This document shows positions 42,590 through 52,312 of a stretch of 64,000 nucleotides of DNA, in pieces (within the stretch, counting starts at the first letter, position 1; each line of letters opens with the position of its first letter). Source of the stretch: CAWHJB01 sp963698715 (GTDB taxonomy: Bacteria > Chloroflexota > Anaerolineae > Anaerolineales > UBA4823); the NCBI GenBank assembly GCA_963698715.1, contig CAVORW010000001.1, forward strand, positions 741,231 to 805,230, read 5' to 3'. The notes under the pieces were generated by a model that was not told where the DNA came from, did not search any database, and saw nothing but the letters and a program-made list of their open reading frames with translations. The position numbers were made by a program, and so were the translations under genes.

Positions 42590-45212
42590 ATGAAAACATA
42601 TGTGATCCCTCTCTCGAAACTCACAAGCCACGCTCGAAAACGTCGGCGGCAAAGGCATGTCATTGGCGAAAATGATCGGTGCGGGACTCCCCGTCCCAGA
42701 TGGATTCCACGTCACGACCGAAGCCTACCGCGCATTCGTGGATGCGAACAACTTGCAGACAAAGATACTCTCCGCCATCAAAAACGTGGACGCCTCGCTT
42801 CCCGCCTCGCTCGAAACTGCTTCTGCCACGATTCGCGGACTCTTCGCTGACGCCACCATCCCCGCCGATATCGCCAACGCTATCAAGGACGTCTACCTGA
42901 CACTTGACACCTCGCACATGAAACCTGTAGCAATTAGATCCTCCGCCACCGCCGAAGACCTACCCGAAGCCTCGTTCGCGGGTCAACAGGAAACCTACCT
43001 CAACATTCGTGGCGAAGAAGACTTGCTTGAAGCGGTGAAAAAATGCTGGGCATCCTTGTGGACTGCGCGTGCCATCGCATATCGAATTAAAAAAGGCATT
43101 GACCAGAACTTGGTCGCACTTGCAGTCGTCGTTCAGGAGATGGTGAATGCCGAAACTGCGGGGATTTTATTCACGGCGAATCCGATTAACGGGCGCCGCG
43201 ACGAAATGGTCATCAATGCCGCCTGGGGACTCGGCGAAGCCATAGTCGGTGGTCTCGTCTCACCCGATATCATCATCGCAGACAAAGCCACGGGCAAAGT
43301 CAAACAGTACGATGTCGCAGAGAAAGCTGTCATCACGGTTTTAACAGAAAAAGGTACGCGGGAGGAAAAACTCGAAGATGCTCGAAGCAGGTCAAAGGTC
43401 CTAAATGAGGCGGATGTTGTCGAGTTGGTGGACATCGCGCGCAGGATCGAATTCTATTACAGCAGTCCTCAAGACATCGAGTGGTGTCATGCAGATAGAA
43501 GATTCTTCATCGTCCAGTCGCGGCCCATCACCGCGCTGCCGCCAGAACCCGCTGTCCCCCTTCCGACGAATTGGAAACTCCCTAAAGGGGCATATGCCGC
43601 CATGCGCAACAATATTGTTGAACTGATGGCTGATCCACTTACTCCTCTATTTAGCACTTTAGGATTGGAAAGTGTCAACACCGCCATGAGTGAGTTGCTG
43701 CTTAAATTCCTTGGTAAGCCGGGGATCTTGCCGAAAGAGATGATCATCACTGTCAATGAATATGCTTACTATAACGGGTCAGTAGAATTTCTTCCTGCCG
43801 TGGGGCTGATCCTGGACACTGGCGGTATTATGAAGCGCATGTTCACTGGGGCAGTCGAACGTTGGACGGATGAGGGTCGCCCTGAATACGTTGCTACTGT
43901 TGAACACTGGCAAAACAAAGATTGGCAGAAGCTCCCCGAAACCGAAATGCTCACGGCCGTGCGCCAACTCTCACAGGCAGCGATCAAAGCCTATGGCGCT
44001 CTGGTTTCGGGCGTTATACCGGCCGCCTGGATCAGTGAGGGTTTGTTTACCCTAATCTATAAATTCCTCAAACGGCGCGATGACCCTGTCGCGTCCACAT
44101 ACCTGCTCGGGTTCGACAGCCTCCCCATTCAGGCCGAGAAACGTTTGTTTGATTTGGCAATATGGGCAAAAATGCACACGGAACTGGCAGATTATTTAGT
44201 GGAGACACCAGCCCGGCAGTTGATCGCCGAACTCAGGGATCAGAACGTTCCCTCGGGGGTAAGTACACCTCTCTGGCAGGAGTGGCAAACTCGCTTCCAC
44301 GATCATCTCAGGGATTATGGCCACATGATCTACAACCTCGATTTTGGTAGCCCGGTCCCGGCGGATGATCCCGCCCCAGTATTGGAGGCTTTCAAATTAT
44401 TCCTTAGCGGACGGGGGGTTGATCCCCACACGCGGCAACAAGAAGCGTTCCGTAAGCGCGAGGCAGCTACTCAAAGAATTTCGACCCGGCTGAAAGGGCT
44501 ACGCCTGAAAATCTTCCAGAAGAACCTGGCGCGGGCGCAACGCTATGCCCCCCTGCGCGAAGATGGTCTGGCCGATGTGGGCTTGAGCTATCCTTTGCTG
44601 CGCCAGATGTTATTAGAATTGGGCCGACGATTTGTTCTTGCCGGTGTGATTGAGAAATCCGAAGATATTTTCTGGCTCAGGCAAGAGGAGGTCGAAACAA
44701 GCGTTGATAAGCTGGCTCGGGGAGAAGCGGTTGGTAGTTATCGCCACCATCTTCCCCAACAAAAGGCGGTCTGGGAGGCTGCCAGACGTACCGTGCCGCC
44801 TAGGATGTTGCCGCAGATGAAAGTGTTCGGTTTCGATCTGACCCAGCTCAAGAAGGGTCGGAAAAAGGCAAGAGGGAACACGCTCAAAGGCGTGCCTGCA
44901 AGCCCTGGTCGTGTGACGGCTCCCGCCTGCGTGATCAACGGTCCGGAAGATTTCGCTTCTATGAAAATTGGGGATGTTCTGGTTGCTCCGCTTACGACGC
45001 CGGCTTGGACACCGTTGTTCGTTGGCGCCTCAGCAATCGTCACTGATGTGGGTGGACCTCTCAGCCACGGCTCAATTGTGGCGCGTGAATACGGCATCCC
45101 TGCAGTCTTGGGCACAGGGTCTGCCACCCGCCAGATTCAAAGTGGACAGATTGTTACTGTAGATGGAAGTTCTGGTATAGTAACCTTGGAATCGACAAAT
45201 GGTCGGGATTAA
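42590..45212 (+). pseudogene. PEP synthase-like protein 2, frameshifted after codon 10
   Basis: The start at 42590 (AAGGAG upstream) reads MKTYVIPLSK, then loses frame. One extra base near 42615-42622 moves the real continuation (SQATLENVGGKGMSLAK) to the frame that stays open from 42657 to 45212, 851 codons. It has NAAWGLGEAIVGG and FFIVQSRPITAL (Gln intact here), the helical linker and GGPLSHGSIVAREYGIPAV with the phosphohistidine. Starting at 42657 would drop the GGKG segment. Paralogue of the gene at 39184. Confidence 0.82.
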
Positions 45213-45214
45213 AG

Positions 45215-45778
45215 ATGGTAAGCGCTGAAGATGTGATTGAGATTTATCAACGCTTGTTGGAAAATGGCATTAGGGTCTGGGTGACGGGTGGCTGGGGGAT
45301 TGACGCTTTGCTTGGAGAGCAAACTCGCTCACACAAAGACCTGGATGTGTTTGTTCTGTTGGATGATGTTGTGCGATTGTGTAAGCTTTTGGAAAGCGAC
45401 GGTTTTTTCTTGAAGGAACTCTGGTCTGAGAACCGACAGGCTGTAGATGCACATGGGAACGAGACAGCAACGGCTTTTGTCTTGGCTGATACAAAGGGCC
45501 GCGAGTTCGATGTCCATGCCATCCTTCTGGATCACCAAGGCAACGGCGTTCCGATGTGGGATGATGATAAAGGCATTTTGATAAAAAAACAAGACCTTGC
45601 CGGCGAAGGGCTAATCGCTGGTTTACCTGTTCGGTGCACTACGCTAGAAAAGCAGATGCTCAGCCATACCGGCTATGACCCTCCAGATTACCAATTACGT
45701 GATTTAGGGTTGTTGCAGAAAAAATTTGGTGTCAAGTACACTGATGGAAATCCTGATCCTCAATTGAAAGGAGATTGA
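45215..45778 (+). CDS. Nucleotidyltransferase, ANT(2'')/Lin-type aminoglycoside or lincosamide family
   Basis: 187 residues. VTGGWGIDALLGEQTRSHKD followed by LDVFVLL provides the G-x-G/S and D-x-D nucleotidyltransferase motifs in the form seen in 2''-aminoglycoside and lincosamide nucleotidyltransferases. A further Asp occurs in KGREFDVHAILLD. Activity on antibiotics is possible by homology but not shown. It follows the PEP-synthase-like gene 2 by 2 bp. Confidence 0.83.
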   Translation: MVSAEDVIEIYQRLLENGIRVWVTGGWGIDALLGEQTRSHKDLDVFVLLDDVVRLCKLLESDGFFLKELWSENRQAVDAHGNETATAFVLADTKGREFDVHAILLDHQGNGVPMWDDDKGILIKKQDLAGEGLIAGLPVRCTTLEKQMLSHTGYDPPDYQLRDLGLLQKKFGVKYTDGNPDPQLKGD

Positions 45779-46320
45779 GTGCTGGCTCGATTACCTGCCA
45801 TACTATCCCCGTATTGCACGCTGCTAAATTTTCCCAATAAGATCGCACTGCAAATCCGTGCATTTTTTGCTCAATTTTCGTTGGCAAGCACTTTCCCGTT
45901 ATAACCTGCGATACCTAATCCAAGTAATTGCCCAGCCTCAGCATCGAATGTCAGGCATTATCAACTAATGAAAAGTACCAAAACAGGAGTGGCATTCCAT
46001 GCCTCTCCGTGAAAAAACTCCCCACTGATAAGAAATCAATCAGCAACATGTTGACTGATACTTTCCTGTACTCTACTCTGAAAAACCCGAGTGGAGTGTA
46101 CGGTTAGAGGAGCAGGAGCAGCTTGCAGAAACCACCAAAAACTTGATGCGGATTTAATCATTGTTCCGAAAGGTTGTGAATGGCAAAGTTGACTGGCTCT
46201 AGTCATGATCACTGTCTCACCATCACAAAACTCTATTCTAGGTTGGGAACCCTCTGTGACTATAACATTTAGGCAATATTGCCGGCTACCAATGGCAGGA
46301 GACCAAGTTGCAGTAGTAGT
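45779..46320. other. Gap without a recognisable gene
   Basis: About 540 bp. No open frame here resembles a protein on either strand, and no promoter is evident. It separates the plus-strand run from the minus-strand DUF1670 pair. Confidence 0.55.
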
Positions 46321-46380
46321 AGCTGTGGATATGTGGGCAACTCGGAGCGGAGCGGAGAGATGTCCACATATCCATCAGCT
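46321..46380 (-). terminator. Hairpin at the end of the DUF1670 operon
   Basis: AGCTGTGGATATGTGGGCA (46321-46339) faces TGTCCACATATCCATCAGCT (46361-46380) in inverse orientation, a long imperfect stem. It overlaps the last codons and stop of the downstream DUF1670 gene. No U run follows on the minus strand, so it is a candidate terminator or 3'-stabilising hairpin. Confidence 0.5.
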
Positions 46381-47184
46381 TTCTTTCTGACCAGGCAGAA
46401 TCCGTTCTGGGCGAAGTTCACGGATGATTACGTAATATTCTCTCACAGTTCGTATCCCTCTTCCAATGGCATGGCTGATCTCGGTTAAATCCAGGCCTTT
46501 GTTCAACAGCACTTTAACACGTTCATAATCCTTGATATAACGATCGACTGCCTCCAGACTATGGTAAGTCAAACGTGCAATATCTGGGGGAGCCTTCCCT
46601 TTTTCGTACAAGCGCAGAATAATCCCTTTGTGGGTTGGTTTGCTACCTTTGTCTTGTATGTATCCTTGAGTAGGCAACAGCTCGCCGGTTTGTTCGAAGT
46701 GATCGCCGATGCATTTCCTGATTGTGCCGATGGCTCGATTGATCAATAGGGACAGCTCGGCTTGTGAGAGTAATAGTCGTCCAGACGGGTTGTCCAAACC
46801 CGCCTGGATCAGACGAGCTATCTTACGGGTATCCCGCTCGTGAGACCAGATATTGGGGTTCTTTCCCTTGGGGCAACCTGAGGCAGCCTCGGTGATGTCT
46901 TCGGGAGTGATGAGTGGCAAGATGGCGGTGACGGTGGGTTCTTCCTCGGCCCGTCGCCCGGCAGGTGGTTTACGCCCCTCATCCAGTGTGCCCCGCCAAA
47001 CGATGTGACCTGGCGGCACTTGGGGGGTATCCCGATAAAACTCATCGTGCAAGTCGGCAATGTCATTCGCGATCATTTGGATAACTTTGTGGCTACCGAT
47101 TAATTTGTACTCATTCTCTAACAGGTGGACCACCGCTTGACGGAAGGTGTGTTGAGCGGTCGATTGGTAGTGAACAGCGCTCAT
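46375..47184 (-). CDS. DUF1670 domain protein, second of pair
   Basis: 269 residues. The N-terminal part (FRQAVVHLLENEYKLIGSHK) is followed by a middle helix-turn-helix-like region (LLLSQAELSLLINRAIGTIR) and a C-terminal part with DIARLTYHSLEAVDRYIKDYE and GLDLTEISHAIGRGIRTVRE, as in DUF1670 proteins. It resembles sigma-70 region 4-like or transposon-linked DNA-binding proteins. Its start overlaps the preceding gene's stop by 4 bp (ATGA). Function unknown. Confidence 0.78.
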   Translation of the reverse strand: MSAVHYQSTAQHTFRQAVVHLLENEYKLIGSHKVIQMIANDIADLHDEFYRDTPQVPPGHIVWRGTLDEGRKPPAGRRAEEEPTVTAILPLITPEDITEAASGCPKGKNPNIWSHERDTRKIARLIQAGLDNPSGRLLLSQAELSLLINRAIGTIRKCIGDHFEQTGELLPTQGYIQDKGSKPTHKGIILRLYEKGKAPPDIARLTYHSLEAVDRYIKDYERVKVLLNKGLDLTEISHAIGRGIRTVREYYVIIRELRPERILPGQKES

Positions 47185-48008
47185 GTTACCCCCTTTTTTG
47201 GCTCTGGGGTGGATTTCTGAGTGCCGCTGCTAATCATGTGAACCATCTCGTCTAGCCGATCCTGATGCCTGGGTATATTGTAAAGCTGGTAGAGATCCAG
47301 ATAGTCCTGTGTTAGTCGCTCAGAAATCCCCACCACATGGCTGATTTCTCCTAACCCCAGACCTTTGCGCGACAACAAGACCACCCGGCTAAAGGTTTGG
47401 ATATAGCGTTTGATGGCATAGGCAGAATGGCGAGATTGGCGCATGATCTCACTATAGGTATAGTGCTTCAGGTAGAGCTCCACGATAAGGACCTTATGGG
47501 TCTGCCCACGCCCAGCGCCTCGGAGGTTGCCACGGGTGGCTATGTTGACCCCCTTTGCCTTTAGGGCTGCGATATCCGAGCGGATCGTACGCGCGCTGAC
47601 CCCCAGGACCCTGGCCAGGTCTTCTTGCGTCGCTTCACCGCCTTGTTCCAGAGCCTCCTCGATCATCCGCAAAAGTCGTACTCGCCGCAGCGATACATGC
47701 CCATGCTCCCGAAGCACCTCCAAGTCTTCACCCCCAGCATCGAGTGTCCAGGTCACATCCACCATATTTGTCTGGTGTAGAGGAATGCCATGGGGTGCGC
47801 CAGCTGCGGCGATGACTTGCCGGGTCTGCCCCAGTCTCAATCGTCCGTCACCATCCGATGAGGCGGTATCAAGATTGAATATCTCTTTGACTAAATCAAG
47901 AATGCCTTGTGAGATTCGGGGTGCTATCTCGTAGCCCATCTCAAGTTCGTATCGAAATCGTTGATCTAGAGTTTTGACCTCCAGGCGTTCGATTGCTGTT
48001 CGTACCAT
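47181..48008 (-). CDS. DUF1670 domain protein, first of pair
   Basis: 275 residues. LRRVRLLRMIEEALEQGGEA is followed by TQEDLARVLGVSARTIRSDI (a DeoR/HTH_11-like winged helix near 140-165), then ELYLKHYTYSEIMRQSRHSA and GLGLGEISHVVGISERLTQD. This is the standard DUF1670 layout. The start at 48008 (MVRTAIERLE) has GGAGG 6 nt upstream; the longer frame to 48038 lacks one. Paired DNA-binding proteins beside recombinase relics suggest a mobile-element origin. Confidence 0.8.
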   Translation of the reverse strand: MVRTAIERLEVKTLDQRFRYELEMGYEIAPRISQGILDLVKEIFNLDTASSDGDGRLRLGQTRQVIAAAGAPHGIPLHQTNMVDVTWTLDAGGEDLEVLREHGHVSLRRVRLLRMIEEALEQGGEATQEDLARVLGVSARTIRSDIAALKAKGVNIATRGNLRGAGRGQTHKVLIVELYLKHYTYSEIMRQSRHSAYAIKRYIQTFSRVVLLSRKGLGLGEISHVVGISERLTQDYLDLYQLYNIPRHQDRLDEMVHMISSGTQKSTPEPKKGVT

Positions 48009-48437
48009 CGCATACCTCCATTGTTGGGTGCTTTTCACCAGTGATTCTAACTCAACCGGTTCTCTTCCCCTCCCATTAGTGTGGCATGCGGCAATATTTC
48101 CTAATTAATAGTGAGACAACTCCCAGCCAGCATCCCCGCTTTACCGAGTGAAACGATGTGGATAAAGATGATCCTCATCACCCAACTATGCCATTATTAA
48201 CGGGGTGGTCTAGCCAATAGGTGGCAACAAACGACAACAACAGAAATTAACGCAGTACTTCAGGCGGTTCGTTGACGTGAAACCAAAGAGGCAGGGTGGT
48301 ATAGATTATGCCTTCGATGGAGCTTGGCGCAGCCCCAAATGAGGAAATTACCCGACAAATGAGAGCATGCTCCATAGGGTAAGCCATCTATTTTTGTGGT
48401 TGAGACTCAGGTCGCGATACATTAAAATGACCAAGAC
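48009..48437. other. Gap upstream of the DUF1670 pair
   Basis: About 430 bp with no convincing gene. It must hold the promoter of the DUF1670 operon, but no clear -35/-10 pair was identified. Confidence 0.5.
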
Positions 48438-48959
48438 AATTAGCGCCTCGCGAAAGATCTGAAAAAGCGGGTTGGCGGCAACCGGTGGGTTGCTCAGCTG
48501 GTGCCTCAGACTGGTGACCGCAAGCTGTACGAAGGTGAATAATACCAGTACTGGCAAAAGGTCAGCACGTTGAAGGAGAAGCTGGCCTTATTGGACCGTG
48601 TCCCCGAACCAGCTATTAATCGTGCCGCTCAAACTCTGCTTGATTTGCGTGAGACCTGGGAGAACACGACTCAAGATGAGCGCCAGGATATTGTTCACAT
48701 CATGATCCAGTAAGCCGGCGTTGATGTGACGATCAAACGTGTCCTGTGGGTGAAAGCCCGACCGGATTACGAGCCACTCTTCTCTATCTTGGAAGGCTTG
48801 CGCCATGATGCCGATAGGCGATTTTGGATAGAGAGTTTTGTGACGCCAGAGGACAACTGTGACATAGAGTCAGATACCGGACAAGTGAGTACCAGTGTCG
48901 AAATCCTGCTAACAATGTCCAACAACACCTTGACAATAGCCGAGGAGTATATAAAATGA
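48438..48959 (+). pseudogene. Recombinase C-terminal relic (copy 2)
   Basis: In one frame, through stops at 48540-48542 and 48711-48713, the sequence reads DLKKRVGGNRWVAQLVPQTG, EKLALLDRVPEPAINRAAQT, LLDLRETWENTTQDERQDIV and, after the TAA, GVDVTIKRVLWVKARPDYEP to AEEYIK. The helical pattern and final strands look like the C-terminal arm of large serine recombinases. The catalytic domain is missing. The last part matches the relic at 5943-6161. From 48726 it is open for 77 codons. Confidence 0.65.
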
Positions 48960-49140
48960 TAGGGAAGCGATTAAAAAGTGAGATCGCCCAGCGCGAACTG
49001 AGCGATCTCGGTCGCAGATCCCTCGCACCTTGACAGTCCTACCACCAGAACGATTAAGTCCGGCAGTAAGTGCAGCCTATGCTGCCTTCGGGGAATCTTA
49101 TAACCTGCGGAGAGGGTGGGTCCCCTCTCCACGGCGAGTA
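48960..49140 (+). repeat. Conserved 3' tail of the recombinase relic (copy 2)
   Basis: Matches 6165-6340. It has GAGATCGC (48980-48987) with GCGATCTC (49002-49009), and GGAGAGGGTGGGTCCCCTCT with a final CC near 49110-49132; the stem GGAGAGGG/CCCTCTCC is more complete here than in copy 1. Both copies lie in the same orientation, 43 kb apart. Confidence 0.6.
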
Positions 49141-49184
49141 AGAACCGCTGAGGCTATTCAAGTTAAAGAGAAACTAAAGTTTAT

Positions 49185-49216
49185 GAAACGCACGGAGGAG
49201 TTCTTCCGTGCGTTTC
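49185..49216 (-). terminator. Hairpin downstream of giant protein 1
   Basis: GAAACGCACGGA (49185-49196) pairs perfectly with TCCGTGCGTTTC (49205-49216) over an 8-nt loop. It begins 16 bp after the stop codon of the giant protein on the minus strand. A short A/T-rich stretch follows. Confidence 0.7.
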
Positions 49217-49232
49217 ACGTACCTGTTGAAAA

Positions 49233-52200
49233 CTAGCGCTGGATTAGTGGAAGGTATATGATACCCCCAGAATTCATTGTTGTTGGCAGCCCAATGACCG
49301 CTCCGCGTCCTTCGGTCACGCTGAAATCTGGTATGCTGGTTTGCAAACCTGATGGCAAATCTACCGTGAGGGTGTAACTGCCAGGGGCGACCTGGAAGAA
49401 AGTATAGCGCCCATTTTGATCTGTGACAGTTGAGCGGTTTCCATCAAGTGAAATGCTTACACCTGCCAGCGGGGCTTCCCACGGCTGGCGCAGCCCATCA
49501 TCGTTGGCGTCCAGCCACAGCGTGCCGCGCACCACGCCCGGCCCGACCGCAGCCAACGCCGCACCCACACCTTTGCCGGCGACCTGGGTGATGCCCTGCC
49601 CCTGCACGGCCTGGGTAGTCGCCGCCAGGATGTAGCTGCCGGCCGGCGTCCCCAGGAAGAGGCCCAGGCCGCCCATGCCCGCAGCCAGTTGCGTCCCAGC
49701 ACCGCTGCTGAGAGTCAGCGTCAGTGGCAGGCCAACGGCTGGCTCGTCTGGCTGCTGTCGGCCGTCGCCGTCCCAATCGAAGTACACCACCCCGCTGACC
49801 ATGCCCGGCAGTCTCAGTGGAATTTGCACCACGCCGCCCTGGGATAGGGTGATCGTGAAAGCAGGCACAGCCGCATATCCGGCCGGCGGTGTGACGGTTA
49901 CGGTGTAACTGCCATCCGGCACACCGGCGAGCATCGCCCGCCCGTTGGGGGTCGTTGTCCCGTTGGCTGTGGTTGATCCATTCAAAATTAAGCCCACGCC
50001 ACCCACACCCGCTTCGCCCACGTCCTGCACACCGTCGCCGTCCAGGTCCATGAACGCCTGGATGATGGTCAGACCCGCCGGGCGCAGGGGGATGGGCGGC
50101 AGTTTTACGTCCGCGCCCCCCATGGACACGGCGCGAGTCGCTGGGCCGTTGACCACGTAACCGGCGGGTGGAATGAGGGTCAGCGTGTGCAACCCGTCAG
50201 CCAGCGTCAGCGGTTGCCCCATGCCGGTCTGCCCGGAGACGCCGCTATTACCGCCACTTGTTAGCGTCACGCCTGCAAGGCCCGGTTCGCCGGGATCGCG
50301 GGTGCCGTTGCCGTTGTCGTCGCGGAAGGCGCTCCACGTAAGTTGCGCCGCCGCCTGGGTGGCCGAAGAGGCGCCAGCCTGGAAAGGCAACCCTGCCGAG
50401 TTGAGGGTAATAAAGGCCATGTTCGTCCACACACCATCGATCATAGCGCAACTGTACGCGTACGCGGTGTCAGTTGTGCAGACAGCCAGTGGGTGTGGTG
50501 TGTCAACGAACCCGGGCACATCCACCACTTTAAGACATGCGCCGGCGCCTTGCATCAAATAAAAGCCGTCAATACCGGTAAATGTGTCAGCCAGAATCAC
50601 AGGGTTTGCGATGTTGCAGCCGCCATTTGCGGCCTGATAGGCATAACGGACGACCCGCGCCCCAGCAATGGGGATCGGGGCGTCGCCTTGTTGGTACTTG
50701 ACATCGCCAGCCACCTGAAAGCCGTTCCCCGGAGCGTTCCCTTCGATGCCGACGCCCAGCTGTATCGTCGTCGGGTCTGCGCCCACGGTGAAGACGCCGG
50801 GTGAATTGGTGATGAACACGCTGGAAGGCGCGTTGGCCAGCTGCAGCGCGTACGGCGTGTGGGCAAGCAGGCCCTCGAAGCGGAAGTAACCGGCGGCATC
50901 CGGGGTGGTGACAGCGACCTGCTGCCCGCCCGCGCCCACCAGGCGCACGCTGTATTGACTGACGCCTTGCTCATTGCCATCCCACTGGCCGTTGCCGTTG
51001 TTGTCGCTGTAGACCACGCCCACCACGTGACCGGTGGGCACCAGCTGGAGGTTGTTACCGTTCAGAGTCTGGCCCGTTTGATAGATGATCAGCGGCTCGC
51101 CGTCCGCTACGTAGCCGGGCGGCGGCGCGGGCAGGCGCAGCCGGTAGGTGGCCGGGGTCAGGTTACTGAAGCTGAAGTTGCCGAAGCTGTCGCTGGTCGT
51201 CTCCACGGTGGCGCTGGTGGCGCTGTTTTGCAGCTGCACCGTCAGCCCTACGGCCAGGGAGCCGCCGCCCAGGCTGAAGCTGCCCGTGTCGGGCGGCCAG
51301 ATCTTGCCGCTGATGCTCCCGGCGTCGCGCAGGGGGATGAGCAGCGTCTGCGCGGCGTTGTTGGCAACGATGGGGCCGATGGGCAGCGCCCAAAACGACG
51401 CGTAACCGGCCGGTGGCGTGAACTGCACCGGGTAGCTGCCGGCGGGCAGGTAGAAGGTCGCCCCGCTGCTGCTGACGCTCTGCGACACGCCGTTGACGGC
51501 GGCGCTTCCGCCGCTCAGGTACGCTTCGCCGGCTTCCCGGCTGCCGTTGCCGTTGCCGTCCAGGAAGGCGCGTAGCAGCAGGGTGTGGGCCGGCTGGACC
51601 GCCAGCGCTACCGCCACGCCGCCGCTGCGCGGCACACTGACGCCGGACGGGCTGGCCGGCAGGAGATCGGCCGGCAGCCCGGCGCTGATCTCGCCGCAGA
51701 CGGGGAAGAAGCCGTCAGGGGGTGGATTGAATACCGCCACGCCGCCGCTATCGGTGACAGCCGTTTGCAACACGGCGCCGATTCCGCCGCAGGCGGCGTC
51801 ACGCAGCCGCACGGACACATCGGCCAGGCGCTGCTCGCCCGTGTCGACCACGCCGTTGTGGTTGCCGTCGACGTAAACCAGCACCCGCGGCCGGTTGTCC
51901 TCCGGCGGCAGGGGGAAGTCGATCAGCGGCACGCCGCCGCTGAGAGGCACGGAGGCGTCGCGCGTCCAGGTTTGCCCGGCGTGGGTCAGCGTCACCCGAT
52001 ACGCGCCGCTGGTGATGGGCGTTTGGCCATAGCCGCCGTTGGATCCGCTGGTCAGCGCGGCGACGGGCGTGCCGTCGGGCCGGCTAACGGCCACCGCCGC
52101 GCCGGCGATGGGGTTGTCCCAGGCCTCGTCGAAGACGCCGTTAGCGTCCATGTCCCAGAAGACGCGGCCGCCCAGGGACTGGCTTTCGTTGAGCTGGTAG

Positions 52201-52310
52201 CCCACCTCCAGCAGCTCCGGCGCGGGGGCGGCGCCCGTCAGGGTGTACCAGCGTTCCACCGCAGTCGTCGGCGCGTAGCCCGGCGGCAGATTCGACTCGC
52301 ACCCGGTAGT
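49233..52310 (-). pseudogene. Giant surface protein 1, C-terminal segment (SdrD-B-like repeats)
   Basis: Reads about 1025 codons from the frameshift near 52310 (NLPPGYAPTTAVERWYTL) to the stop. It carries eight B-type repeats with Ca-loop-like D-x-[DN]-x-[DN]-G signatures, including DMDANGVFD, DGNHNGVVD, DNNGNGQWD, DDNGNGTRD and DANDDGLRQ. Between them are carboxypeptidase-regulatory-like beta sandwiches. The C-terminus is GGIIYLPLIQR, resembling the terminal motif common in Chloroflexi exported proteins. It lies in one frame with the first ATG-like start at 52259. Confidence 0.82.
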
Positions 52311-52312
52311 TG

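Noticed and set aside
46205..46390. Plus-strand 61-codon frame before the DUF1670 pair
   Set aside because: It overlaps the hairpin and the end of the DUF1670 gene, has no ribosome site and no resemblance to known proteins.
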